Positions 1-8,826 of a stretch of DNA of 64,000 nt are shown here, piece by piece. Positions within the stretch are counted from its first letter, which is position 1, and every line of letters starts with the position of its first letter. The position numbers were made by a program, and so were the translations under genes. The notes beneath the pieces were generated by a model, which saw nothing but the letters and a program-made list of their open reading frames with translations, searched no databases and was not told the DNA's origin. Origin of the DNA: RBG-16-64-13 sp963718375 (lineage in GTDB: Bacteria > Actinomycetota > Thermoleophilia > RBG-16-64-13); contig CAVQZD010000005.1 of the NCBI GenBank assembly GCA_963718375.1, forward strand, positions 372,001 to 436,000. Reading direction: 5' to 3'.

Positions 1-1
1 C

Positions 2-667
2 GACCTGCGCCGGCAACAGGACCGCGACCTACTGGCCTCGCGGATAGACCCTACCTGTGGGGCCACCGGCGACGTCCTGGACCGTCTACGTCGGTTCTGT
101 TGGACTGAACCCCGCCTGCCGCAGGCCGGCACCAAGGAGTTCATCAGCGGCCAGCCCCCACTGGGGCTGGATACCACGATGGGTCGGGCAGAGGTCGTTA
201 CCCGGCTGGAGAGTCTCCGTGACACCAACGAGCTGGCCGGTCTAGCCTTCTATGCCTACCGTGATCTGAACCGCACTGAGCCCGAGCCCTTTCTCATGGC
301 GGCCTTCGAACGCTGCCCCGTATCTGTCGCCGACTGCTCGGACCTCTCGGACGAATCAGTTGTGCAGGCCGTGCGGACCCTTCCGGACGACTCCATCTAC
401 GACGAGCCGGGCAGGCTGGCTCAGCCTGACGAGGTCTGGAACTTCGGCCGGGGAGATGGCGCCGAGAAGGCGCTGCTCCTTGCTAACATCCTGCGTTCTC
501 GGCATCCCGAGCGGTCTCTTACGATAGAGGTCACGGAGAGCAGCGCGGTGCTGAAGGACGCCTCTGGCTCCGGCGAGGAGAGGACCTATCCATTTTCCAG
601 CACCAAGGGGCTCCGGCCGCAGACCTGGACGTGCTACTCGAACTCCTCCGTCTCTTCGGACGTGTGA
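2..667 (+). CDS. Hypothetical protein, 5' end outside window
   Basis: The frame is open from the first bases of the window to a TGA at 665-667, giving 221 residues with no start in view; an ATG at 179 is internal to this frame. I do not recognise the family. A stretch near residue 145, GDGAEKALLLANILRSRHP, resembles the segment of transglutaminase-like proteins that normally reads GDCxDKALLLAxLLR, but the nucleophilic cysteine is replaced, so any relation would be to a non-catalytic member and is speculative. No signal peptide or membrane segment is visible in the part present. Its last 34 bases overlap the 3' end of the convergent nucleotidyltransferase-like gene, which casts some doubt on the exact C-terminus. 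Confidence 0.5.
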   Translation, partial: DLRRQQDRDLLASRIDPTCGATGDVLDRLRRFCWTEPRLPQAGTKEFISGQPPLGLDTTMGRAEVVTRLESLRDTNELAGLAFYAYRDLNRTEPEPFLMAAFERCPVSVADCSDLSDESVVQAVRTLPDDSIYDEPGRLAQPDEVWNFGRGDGAEKALLLANILRSRHPERSLTIEVTESSAVLKDASGSGEERTYPFSSTKGLRPQTWTCYSNSSVSSDV

Positions 668-1539
668 AACAGGTAGAGTTCTTCCCCTACCAGGTCGGCG
701 TCCTCTATCTCCAGTAGCCGCGCCTCGGCGCGCGCCCTGGCCTCTACCGCCGCTTCTTCCAGCTCTACCAGGCGGCGGGGTATATCCCTCTCAGTCAGCA
801 AGTCTCGCACTGTTTCATGGATCCGCTCGCTGCCGTAGATGAGCTGGGCTTCGTCGAGGATCTTGCAGGAGACCATGTGCTTGAACGCATCGAAACCGAC
901 CTGCTCCCTAACCCGATCCAGTGGTTTGACGACGTAGTCGATCTCCTCCCGGAACACCGGGTTGTTGAGATGCCGGTACTTCACCTGATAGATATGCTCG
1001 TCGAGCAGACGGCTGAGCTCCGCCGGGGCGTCGTCACGTGTGATGACCACGAGATCGAGATCCGACCCCCGCACCATCTGGCCCGTGCTCTTCTCAGACC
1101 GCGGAGCATCGTGCCCCATGCCGTAGACGATGTCACCACCGAGAAGTATGCAGTACCGTTCTTCTTTGCCCTCCGGAAGCGACAACTTGGCGCCGACCTC
1201 GTCCACTATCCGCCGAGCCAGCCTCAGCTTGGCCGCGCTCACCTCGGCGATGTGTGAGGCCAAGCCGGCCAGTCTCTCTTCCGACTCCTCCGGTCTGTCC
1301 ACCAGGCCGACAACGGAGTAGGTGAGGAATTCGCGCAGGATAGACGGAGATAGCCGCGCGTAGCCATCAACCTTCCTGTCGAGGCGCAGATACCTGCGCC
1401 CCACCCGCTCCACAGTAAGCCTCTCGGAGAGCGTGCATCCTTTCCACAGAGCGAACCCCTCGGCCCCCAGGGCTTCCCGCAGATCCGCTCCTGCCATCGC
1501 CCCTCGATCAGAGAGGATCTTGACGACACTCTGTTCCAC
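634..1539 (-). CDS. Nucleotidyltransferase-fold protein with N-terminal winged-helix-like region
   Basis: This 301-residue protein starts at a GTG 6 bases after the glmM stop, so it is probably the last gene of that operon. Around residue 150 it has the core of the DNA polymerase beta-type nucleotidyltransferase fold: a GG-containing turn (LLGGDIVYGMG) followed by GSDLDLVVI, whose two aspartates would bind metal. The first 60 residues look like a small winged helix (ADLREALGAEGF). The C-terminus is a charged helical region. Substrate and role cannot be read from the sequence; the family includes antitoxin-like and nucleotide-transfer enzymes. The gene converges on, and overlaps by 34 bases, the truncated gene at the left edge. 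Confidence 0.7.
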   Translation of the reverse strand: MEQSVVKILSDRGAMAGADLREALGAEGFALWKGCTLSERLTVERVGRRYLRLDRKVDGYARLSPSILREFLTYSVVGLVDRPEESEERLAGLASHIAEVSAAKLRLARRIVDEVGAKLSLPEGKEERYCILLGGDIVYGMGHDAPRSEKSTGQMVRGSDLDLVVITRDDAPAELSRLLDEHIYQVKYRHLNNPVFREEIDYVVKPLDRVREQVGFDAFKHMVSCKILDEAQLIYGSERIHETVRDLLTERDIPRRLVELEEAAVEARARAEARLLEIEDADLVGEELYLFHTSEETEEFE

Positions 1540-1545
1540 GCCGAG

Positions 1546-2904
1546 CTAGGGCTCCCGCCCGAGCGAGTCCTCGACCGCTTTGGCCAGCATCTCCGCGAGC
1601 CGTTTCGTGGTGTCGGCGTCAGAGCCCTCTACCATCACCCTGCAGAGGTTCTGCGTGCCTGAATACCTCACCAGCACCCGGCCTTCGTCCCCTAGCTCCG
1701 ACTCCGCTTGTTTGATGGCTTCCGCTACGGCGGACACCGCTCCGAGCTCGGGCTTGCTCTTCACCTCGACGTTGATGAGGGTCTGGGGAAAGACCTCCAT
1801 GAGGTCCGCTAGATCACTGAGGGCCTTGCCGGCCCTGAGCATGGCGGCGGTCAATTGGACCCCGGTCAAGATGCCGTCGCCCGTGGTGTGGTGACCAAGG
1901 AACACGACGTGCCCAGACGCCTCGCCGCCGAGCACTGCGCCCAGCCTCTGCATCTGCTCGAGCACATGCCGGTCGCCCACATCCGCCGCAAAATTCTTGA
2001 GACCCAACCTCTTGCACGCGGCGGTCAGCCCGACATTACTCATGATCGTGGACACTATCTGGTCGTTCTGCAGCAGACCCTCGGTCTTGAGCATGTCCGC
2101 GCAGACCACAAGCGTCTGGTCACCTGTCAGCCCCCTGCCCCGCTCATCGACCGCCATCAGCCGGTCGCCGTCACCGTCGAAAGCCAGCCCCAGGTCCGCC
2201 CCCGACTCGGTCACCAGCTTGCGGAGGTCCTCCGTGTGCTCAGAGCCGCATCCCTCGTTGATGTTGACACCATCAGGCCGGTCGTGGATGACTAGTACCT
2301 CCGCTCCCAACCCTGAGAAGACCGCCGGCGCTATCTCGCTGGTGGCCCCGTTCGCCGTATCCAAGGCCACTTTCATGCCCTTAAGGCTGAGACCCGCTGC
2401 GAGCGTGTCCTGCAGAAAGCCGATGTATCGTTCAGCAGCACCGACCATGGTCTGCGCCCGCCCCTCCTGCGAGGCGTGCATCGTGTACCCGCGCGCCTCG
2501 CCACTACCCACCATGCTCTCGACCCGCGCCTCTTCCTGGTCAGAAAGCTTGAACCCAGACCCCGAGAAGACCTTGATCCCGTTGTCCTGATAGGGATTGT
2601 GCGAAGCAGATACCATGATGCCGGCGTCGGCCTCTACTACTCGTGTGAAGTAGGCCACGCCCGGTGTTGGCAGAACGCCCACCAGTTCCGCGCGGCCACC
2701 AGCCGAGCACACCCCCGAGATCAAAGCGCTCTCCAACATGGGGCCGGACTGTCGCGTGTCTCTGCCTATGACCACGCGCGCTCCAGCGTTGCCCTTCGCC
2801 CCAAGTTCAGCAATCGCCCGACCCACCGCGAACGCTGTCGCTTCGTCGACCGGGAACCTTCCTGCTTCGCCCCTTATACCGTCAGTGCCGAATAGCTTGC
2901 CCGT
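1546..2904 (-). CDS. glmM: Phosphoglucosamine mutase, apparent ACG start
   Basis: GlmM converts glucosamine-6-phosphate to glucosamine-1-phosphate for UDP-GlcNAc and peptidoglycan synthesis in the cytoplasm. The catalytic phosphoserine loop SASHNP lies near residue 101 and the metal loop DGDGDR near residue 245. The first ordinary in-frame start is a GTG at 2826, but the coding frame continues upstream with the conserved GlmM N-terminus GKLFGTDGIRG. That segment is preceded by ACG at 2902-2904 and a good ribosome binding site, AGGGGGAG. No ATG, GTG, TTG or CTG exists between the in-frame stop at 2947-2949 and this point. With ACG as start the protein has 452 residues, normal for the family. 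It lies downstream of the hexapeptide-repeat gene and upstream of the nucleotidyltransferase-like gene. Confidence 0.93.
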   Translation of the reverse strand, partial: TGKLFGTDGIRGEAGRFPVDEATAFAVGRAIAELGAKGNAGARVVIGRDTRQSGPMLESALISGVCSAGGRAELVGVLPTPGVAYFTRVVEADAGIMVSASHNPYQDNGIKVFSGSGFKLSDQEEARVESMVGSGEARGYTMHASQEGRAQTMVGAAERYIGFLQDTLAAGLSLKGMKVALDTANGATSEIAPAVFSGLGAEVLVIHDRPDGVNINEGCGSEHTEDLRKLVTESGADLGLAFDGDGDRLMAVDERGRGLTGDQTLVVCADMLKTEGLLQNDQIVSTIMSNVGLTAACKRLGLKNFAADVGDRHVLEQMQRLGAVLGGEASGHVVFLGHHTTGDGILTGVQLTAAMLRAGKALSDLADLMEVFPQTLINVEVKSKPELGAVSAVAEAIKQAESELGDEGRVLVRYSGTQNLCRVMVEGSDADTTKRLAEMLAKAVEDSLGREP

Positions 2905-2965
2905 ACGCTCCCCCCTCGATACTCGTCGCGACGACTCGTGCCGACGCTACTACGCCTTGGCACCC

Positions 2966-4177
2966 TCAATGCCCTCCACCTGCAACACACTTTCTGCTTG
3001 CCGTGTGAGTTCTTGGACGACGCCCCTGAAGCCAACCGACACCCGGCTCCGCCAGCTCAGGACTGATCGAACGCAAGGCTTCCAGGTATCCTCCGCCCTG
3101 TTCGGAGGACGACACCAACAATCCCGCGAGGAACGCCTCCCCTTGCGGCCCCAGCTGCGATGGCCGGTCTCGCTCGAATATCGCGCAGACCTCGCGCACG
3201 CGCTCTGAGAGGGGGCCGCGATCCGAATCTGATTCCGCAGCCTTGTCCACCATGGCCTGCAACCGTCCGCTGCGTTCTTCGATCGCCCCTCTTATGGTCT
3301 TGAGCGCTGCGGTGTAGACCAACTCGCCCATCTCCTGGCGGGCGAAGAAGACATGCCTGACCACTTGATACCAATCCTGCAAAGCCACAAGGTTCGCGAG
3401 ATAGGCGATGTTCTTTCTCAGGACGCGATTCATGTTCTTGTAAGCGAAGGGGCGATGACCCCGCTTGAGTGCGCGCGGCGGCGGACAGAATACGAGTTGC
3501 CTGAGCTCGGTGACGTCCTCGCGCAAGATCGAACCAGCAGCAGCCACAGTACCGTACTCCACTTGCAGCGGACCTACCGCACCCCCCTGACCGCCCAGAA
3601 ATATCGGGGGTTGCTTCAACATGACTCCGCGAGGAACGTCGCCGAAGAGCGAGGCCGTGGCCTTGTCACCATCGGCCGTGTAGTTGAAGTGAACATAGGA
3701 GCTGCCCACTTCGCTGTGGTCTTCACGGCTTGTTCCTCCAGCCATCAGGCAGTCGCAGAAGTTCACCAAGCTGCCCAGGGTGACGAACGGGAAGAGGATG
3801 GTCTGCTTAAGGCCGACCGAGTGCGCACCGCTGGACTGCTCTTCCAGCAAGCAGCCCTCGCGGACCTCCGCGCCCTGGCCCATGCTGCACCCTTCTAGGA
3901 AGACCGAGCGACAGAAGGAGCCGCCCTTCAGCTCCACCTCGGGGCCGACCGCACAGTCCTCGATGGTGACCGAACCCTCTCTGCCGAGTGTCACCCCAGG
4001 GGAAATGACGGTGTTCTCTCCGTAGATGCGGCAACCGGGCAAGATGGTCAGCCCCTTGGCTGAGACGCGGCTCAGATCGACCTCGTCGCCGATGTGAAGA
4101 CTCGAGGGGTTCGGGATCGTCGCGCCCTTGTCTATAAGTTGAACGACCTTCTTGTAGCCTCGCGGCTGCAGTTCCAT
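2966..4177 (-). CDS. Left-handed beta-helix (hexapeptide-repeat) sugar-nucleotide transferase-like protein
   Basis: The protein has 403 residues from the ATG at 4177, which is preceded by a near-perfect AGGAGGAG ribosome binding site. Residues about 30-240 carry repeated hexapeptide turns typical of a left-handed beta-helix (for example GAEVREGCLLEE and GTVAAAGSILRED), with a conserved-looking block NFCDCLMAGGTS and later IFLGGQGG. This resembles the acetyltransferase-type beta-helix of GlmU and of proteins annotated as UDP-GlcNAc pyrophosphorylase-related. The last 130 residues are helical. It heads the operon with glmM, so a role in amino-sugar nucleotide synthesis is likely. Because the GlmU in this window lacks its own beta-helix domain, this protein is a candidate for the missing acetyltransferase; that is inference. 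Confidence 0.75.
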   Translation of the reverse strand: MELQPRGYKKVVQLIDKGATIPNPSSLHIGDEVDLSRVSAKGLTILPGCRIYGENTVISPGVTLGREGSVTIEDCAVGPEVELKGGSFCRSVFLEGCSMGQGAEVREGCLLEEQSSGAHSVGLKQTILFPFVTLGSLVNFCDCLMAGGTSREDHSEVGSSYVHFNYTADGDKATASLFGDVPRGVMLKQPPIFLGGQGGAVGPLQVEYGTVAAAGSILREDVTELRQLVFCPPPRALKRGHRPFAYKNMNRVLRKNIAYLANLVALQDWYQVVRHVFFARQEMGELVYTAALKTIRGAIEERSGRLQAMVDKAAESDSDRGPLSERVREVCAIFERDRPSQLGPQGEAFLAGLLVSSSEQGGGYLEALRSISPELAEPGVGWLQGRRPRTHTASRKCVAGGGH

Positions 4178-4227
4178 GTCTCCTCCTAGATGCTTCGGGC
4201 GCCGCCTGTGCATGACAGGCCCGCGCA

Positions 4228-4256
4228 AGGGTCACCCACGAGGGAGTTCTTGTCAA
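4228..4256 (-). promoter_or_regulatory. Possible promoter of the hexapeptide-glmM operon
   Basis: The minus strand has a consensus -35 hexamer TTGACA at 4256-4251. The -10 position about 17 bases later (GACCCT) is poor, so the promoter call is weak. It lies in the 190-base gap between the ABC exporter stop and the hexapeptide-repeat gene, about 75 bases before that gene's start. Confidence 0.25.
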
Positions 4257-4367
4257 GCGCCCAGGAATTCTGGGTGCCTCCCCCTGGACACGCGTCTCAC
4301 TCCGGCGAACCTGTATCTCTGATATCGGCCAGATGACGCTGAAGTTTGAGAACCGAGGGGCGCCGTA

Positions 4368-6383
4368 CTAGCAGGCCGGGTCCAAGGCTTCGGCAAACTG
4401 GCTGTTGTAGAGATCCCAGTAGAAGCCTTTGCGGCACAGCAGTTCGTGATGAGTCCCTTGCTCCACTATCGCGCCCTGGTCCATCACCAGAATCAGATCA
4501 GCGTCCCGGATTGTCGAAAGCCTGTGAGCGATCACGAAACTCGTCCGCCCTTTGAGGAGACCGGCCATGGCCCTCTGGATGAGCACCTCGGTGCGCGTAT
4601 CCACAGAGCTGGTGGCCTCATCGAGGATGAGTATCTGCGGGTCCGCCAAGAAGGCTCTCGCGATGGTGATCAGCTGTCTTTCGCCCTGGGAGAGGTTGGT
4701 GGAGTCATCCTCAACCATAGTGTCATAGCCCGCCGGCAGAGTGCGCACGAAGTGGTCGACGTGAGCGGCCTCAGCCGCGGCCCTTATCTCTTCCTCTGTC
4801 GCTCCCTCGCGACCATAGGCGATGTTGTCCCTGATGCTGCCGGAGAAGAGCCAGGCGTCCTGCAGCACCATGCCGAAGAGCCTGCGCAGGTCATCCCGCC
4901 GCATGTCTTTGGTGCTGACGCCATCTATCGTGATCTCCCCCGCGTCGAGTTCATAGAAGCGCATGAGTAGGTTCACCAGGGTGGTCTTACCCGCGCCGGT
5001 GGGCCCGACGATCGCTACTGTCTCCCCCGGCTTGACATCGAGGCTCAATCCTTCGATCAGCGGCGTATCCGGCACATACCTGAAGGACACATCCTCAATG
5101 GCGATGTGACCCTCGATCTCCTTGAGAACGGCCGGCCGCCGCGGTTCCTCCAATTGCTCAGGTTCGTCGAGCATCTCGAACACTCTCTCCGCTGAAGCCA
5201 CCGCGGACTGCATGACATTGGCGGCGCTGGCCGTCTGCGCGATGGGCTGTCCGAACTGTTGGACGTATTGGATGAAGGCCTGGACGTCGCCAAGGGTCAT
5301 GGTCCCCTGGGTTACGCGTATGCCCCCTATGACGCACACGGCCACGTAGTTGAGGTTGGAGACGAAGATCATCACCGGCATGATGATGCCGGAGATGAAC
5401 TGGGCCTTCCAACTTGCCCGGTACAGCCCTTCGTTGTGCTCCTCGAACACCCGGACGGCCTCGTCTTGGCGGCCGAAAGTCTTGACCACATTGTGGCCGG
5501 TGTACATCTCCTCGACGTGTCCGTTGAGATCCCCCGTGCGTTTCCACTGCCGCGCGAACTGCTTCTGGGATCGCTTGGCGATGGCCATCGCGAGGATAGA
5601 AGATACCGGTAGCACCACGAGCGATATCAGCGCCAGTTCCCAGCTGATCCAGAACATCATGGCCAAGACGCCGATAAGAGTCAGGAACGACGTGATGATC
5701 TGGGTGAGCACCTGCTGCATGGTCTGCTGCATGTTGTCGATATCGTTCGTCACCCGGCTGAGGAGGTCACCCCGCGAGTGATCGTCAAAGTACTTCAGCG
5801 GCAGCCGGGTCACTTTCTCGTCCACCTCACGGCGCAGACGGTACACAGTCCGCACGATGATGCCGGCCATCAAGAAGCCCTGCACCCAAGAGAAGAGCGC
5901 GCTCAGCACATACATCGCGAGCACGGTCAACAGTATCTGGCCGAGAGCCGCGAAGTCGATGCCCTCGCCGGGATGTAGCTCCATCTGCGAGAGCATGGCG
6001 GCCTGGTCGGTCTGTCCTGCAGCCTCCAACTGGGCTTCGACTTCCTGCTGGGTCCACCCGTCGGCGGGCTGGCCCAGGGCCACTTGGGCTTCATTGATCT
6101 GCCGGCTGACCGCACCAGCGAAGATCTCGTTGGTCGCCTCCTTCAGCACCAGTGGGGCTGCCACCTGAGCGGCCACGGCGATCACGGCCAACGAGAGGAC
6201 AAAGACCATCAGGCGGCGCTCGGGGTGGAATCTCCGGAGCAGGCGCCTGAAGGAACCCTTGAAGTCCTTGGCCTTCTCGCCGGTGCCTATCAGCCCAGGC
6301 GGTCCGGGCTGCGGGCCTCCCCTACCTGAGCCGGGGCCGAAGGCCGGGGCTCTGCCCGAGCTAGTCGATGGTTCTTTGCTCAC
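4368..6383 (-). CDS. ABC exporter half-transporter (permease-ATPase), canonical site partner
   Basis: This 671-residue type I ABC exporter half has a proline/glycine-rich cytoplasmic N-terminus of about 45 residues, six predicted membrane helices and a C-terminal nucleotide-binding domain. The ATPase shows Walker A GPTGAGKTT, signature LSQGE (for LSGGQ) and Walker B ILILDEATSS with the catalytic glutamate. An unusually long hydrophilic loop of about 65 residues (near 85-145) follows the first helix. Its GTG start overlaps the TGA of the preceding half-transporter by 4 bases, so the two are translated together and probably form a heterodimer of the LmrCD/BmrCD type. The operon begins with a MarR repressor, suggesting substrate-inducible export of a drug or metabolite. 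Confidence 0.92.
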   Translation of the reverse strand: MSKEPSTSSGRAPAFGPGSGRGGPQPGPPGLIGTGEKAKDFKGSFRRLLRRFHPERRLMVFVLSLAVIAVAAQVAAPLVLKEATNEIFAGAVSRQINEAQVALGQPADGWTQQEVEAQLEAAGQTDQAAMLSQMELHPGEGIDFAALGQILLTVLAMYVLSALFSWVQGFLMAGIIVRTVYRLRREVDEKVTRLPLKYFDDHSRGDLLSRVTNDIDNMQQTMQQVLTQIITSFLTLIGVLAMMFWISWELALISLVVLPVSSILAMAIAKRSQKQFARQWKRTGDLNGHVEEMYTGHNVVKTFGRQDEAVRVFEEHNEGLYRASWKAQFISGIIMPVMIFVSNLNYVAVCVIGGIRVTQGTMTLGDVQAFIQYVQQFGQPIAQTASAANVMQSAVASAERVFEMLDEPEQLEEPRRPAVLKEIEGHIAIEDVSFRYVPDTPLIEGLSLDVKPGETVAIVGPTGAGKTTLVNLLMRFYELDAGEITIDGVSTKDMRRDDLRRLFGMVLQDAWLFSGSIRDNIAYGREGATEEEIRAAAEAAHVDHFVRTLPAGYDTMVEDDSTNLSQGERQLITIARAFLADPQILILDEATSSVDTRTEVLIQRAMAGLLKGRTSFVIAHRLSTIRDADLILVMDQGAIVEQGTHHELLCRKGFYWDLYNSQFAEALDPAC

Positions 6384-8120
6384 ATCGCCTCCTCGGCACT
6401 GAGCTGCGAGTAGACGATCTCTCTGTAGGTCTCACAACTATCAAGTAGGCCCTGATGGGTACCGATGCCGGCAACAGTCCCCTCGTCCAATACGATGATC
6501 TGGTCGGCGTGCATGATGGAGCTCACCCGTTGCGCCACCACAATCACCGTGGAGTCGGCGACCTCTCGTTTGAGCGCCGCCCTCAACTGAGCATCAGTCC
6601 TGAAATCGAGAGCGGAGAGACTGTCGTCGAAGATGTATACGTCGGCCTTCTTGACCAGCGCCCGCGCTATTGCCAGCCGCTGCCGCTGTCCACCCGACAC
6701 GTTCGCCCCGCTTTGCAGGATGGGCTCATCGAGCCCGCCGGGCATCTCCTGGACGAAGTCCGTCGCCTGTGCCACCGACAGAGCCTTCCACAGCTCCTCA
6801 TCGGTCGCATTCTCGTCCCCAAACCGCAGATTGGTGGCTACCGTGCCCGAGAAGAGGAAGGCCTTCTGCGGCACGAGTCCGATGTGCTTCCACAGCTCAT
6901 CTCGGTCCATCTCTCGGATATCCCGTCCGTCCAGCTTGATGGAGCCTGAAGTAACGTCGTACAGGCGCGGCACAAGGCTTATCAGCGTGGACTTGCCGCT
7001 GCCGGTACTCCCTACGATGGCCGTCGTCTTACCCGGCAGCGCGGTGAACGAGACCCTTCGAGAGTATGGCGGCCTCAGCCCCCGGATAACGGAATTCGAC
7101 GTCATCGAATTCGACCCGCCCGGGCTTGATGATCGGGGTGATCGGCGCCGACGGTCTCTCTGGGTCGCTGATCGCAGGCTCCGTGCCCAAGACCTCTTGG
7201 ATCCGGGCACCGGACGCTGAGGCCCGGGGTATGAACGACGCCATCATGGTCGCGAACATGACCGACAGGAGCACGTGCATGACGTACATTATGAAGGCGA
7301 AGAGACTACCGATCTCCATCTCCCCGCTGTCTATGCGCTGAGCGCCGAACCACATGATGCCGACCGTGGCCAGGTTCATTATCAAGAACAGCGTCGGGAA
7401 GACGACGGTGAACAGACGGAGTACCTTCAGGCTGACCCCGGAAAGATCGACGTTGGCCTCTTCGAAACGCCGCGCCTCGAAGTCATCCCGAGCGAATGCC
7501 CTTATCACCCTCACGCCGGTCAGCCTCTCCCGCATCACGAGATTGATGCGGTCGATCTTCTTCTGCATCGACCTGAACAGCGGGATAGCGGTCCTCAGCA
7601 GTAGCCACAGCAGGAGCCCGATCACAGGGACGACCACTGCCAGCACCCAAGAGAGGCCCAGATCCTGGCGCATGGCCATGATCATGCCCCCGATACCCAT
7701 CATGGGCGCAAAGATGAGCATGGTAAGGCCAAGATTGGTCACCATCTGGATCTGCTGGACGTCATTGGTGTTGCGGGTGATGAGCGAGGGGGTACCGAAC
7801 AGGTTGAGCTCACCCTGCGAGAAGCCCTCTACTTTGCGGAACAGAGCCCCGCGGACGTCACGCCCCATGCCCATCGCCGCCCTAGCCGCCAGGTAGCCCG
7901 ATCCGATGGCGCACGCAGTCTGCAGTCCGGCGACCAGCAGCATGTATCCGCCGTAACGCAGGATGTAGGCGGTGTCGCCCTTCGCGATCCCGTTGTTTAT
8001 GATGTCGGCATTGAGCGTGGGTAGATACAGAGACGTGATCGCCTGCATCAACACCAGCGCCACTCCAGGCAGCACAAACCGCCAGTAAGGCCGCAGGTAG
8101 GTGTATACAAGCTTGCTCAG
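6380..8120 (-). CDS. ABC exporter half-transporter, interrupted by a single-base frameshift
   Basis: Two reading frames together give one complete ABC exporter half. The membrane domain (through FRYPGAEAAILS) lies in one frame; the rest (VSFTALPGKTTAIVG onward) lies in the next frame. Removing one base at about 7057-7058 joins them into 579 residues, the normal length. The ATPase has Walker A GSTGSGKST and signature VSGGQ, but the residue after Walker B is aspartate (IFDDSLSALD) instead of glutamate, as in the non-catalytic half of heterodimeric exporters. No ATG, GTG or TTG precedes the first helix; a CTG at 8120, with GGAGA 6 bases ahead and overlapping the MarR stop as CTGA, is the likely start. 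As written, the sequence would yield a truncated protein. Confidence 0.85.
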
Positions 8121-8656
8121 CTCTGCTCTCCGGTCTCCGTACCTGCCTTGTCCGAGAGATCTTCTTCAGCCAGCAGCATGGTCTTCTCCGCCAGCTTCAA
8201 CAGCAGCCGCTCCAAGTCACGCCGGTCGACCTCCGAGAGGGCGCCAATCGTGCGATTCACATACTCGCCCAGCATCTCGCGTCGTTCTCGTTCAAGCTGC
8301 CGGCCCGTGACGGTGATGTGAAGTCTGGCAAGACGTCTGTCACTCTCGTCCACGCGACGCTCCACCGCCCCGCTGCTTTCGAGGGCATCCACGATCATGC
8401 TCACACGCGAGGCCGACAGATGCAGTGTCTGGCCGAGCTCCTTCTGATTGAGCCCCTCTCTCTGGCTGAGGAGCGCCAACGCGATGACTTCGCCGTGGTG
8501 GACACCGCTCTGAGAGGCCATCCTCGCCATCGCCAGCCGATTGGCATGCATCATGTGGCCGAATGCGTGAAAGGCGCTAGCCGTCAGCTCGTCAACATTC
8601 TCGAGCACGGGACCCTTATGCTGCCAACCCTCGCACTTGTTGCCTTGCGCATTCAT
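8117..8656 (-). CDS. MarR-family transcriptional regulator
   Basis: The winged-helix repressor core is clear: HHGEVIALALLSQREGLN, the recognition-helix region LHLSASRVSMIVDALE and the wing VDESDRRLARLHIT. I chose the ATG at 8656, which has GGAAG 8 bases upstream, giving 179 residues; an ATG at 8671 and a start at 8752 are possible but have poorer sites. It is the first gene of the operon with the two ABC exporter halves; its stop overlaps the exporter's CTG start. A palindrome in the divergent gap upstream (8741-8756) is a plausible autoregulatory operator, so the protein probably represses the exporter until an effector binds. Confidence 0.9.
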   Translation of the reverse strand: MNAQGNKCEGWQHKGPVLENVDELTASAFHAFGHMMHANRLAMARMASQSGVHHGEVIALALLSQREGLNQKELGQTLHLSASRVSMIVDALESSGAVERRVDESDRRLARLHITVTGRQLERERREMLGEYVNRTIGALSEVDRRDLERLLLKLAEKTMLLAEEDLSDKAGTETGEQS

Positions 8657-8740
8657 CCGCTTGACTTCCATATCCCCAGGACCGCGGTCGCGGCACACGT
8701 GTCTGCTCGCGGTCACTTGCGTGACAGTTTTCAGCGAAAC

Positions 8741-8756
8741 AGTTTTGCACAAAACT
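8741..8756. promoter_or_regulatory. Inverted repeat, candidate MarR operator
   Basis: The sequence AGTTTTGCACAAAACT has two 7-base arms that are exact reverse complements around a CA centre. A related but imperfect copy (CAGTTTTCAGCGAAACAG) lies immediately to its left at about 8725-8742. The pair sits between the divergent MarR and TPR genes, where a MarR dimer would be expected to bind. Confidence 0.5.
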
Positions 8757-8791
8757 ATCTGTCCTGCAACGACCTATCGAGCCGAGTTGGG

Positions 8792-8820
8792 TTGACTACA
8801 CGCCAGCAAGCCGTTAGAGT
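8792..8820 (+). promoter_or_regulatory. Promoter of the TPR gene, probably giving a leaderless transcript
   Basis: TTGACT at 8792-8797 and TAGAGT at 8815-8820 are separated by 17 bases. The ATG of the TPR gene is at 8827, 6 bases after the -10 element, where transcription would start. No ribosome binding site is present before that ATG. Both facts fit a leaderless mRNA, a common arrangement in Actinomycetota. Confidence 0.55.
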
Positions 8821-8826
8821 CCTCGC

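Noticed and set aside
4258..4276. Near-palindrome around GAATTC with CCCA/TGGG arms between the exporter and hexapeptide genes, considered as an operator
   Set aside because: The arms are only 4 bases and the centre is asymmetric; no regulator context supports it.
7040..7070. Programmed +1 frameshifting as the explanation of the four broken genes
   Set aside because: The sites share no prfB-like stop codon, upstream Shine-Dalgarno-like stimulator or common slippery sequence, and the genes are unrelated. A sequence error is simpler, though not proven.
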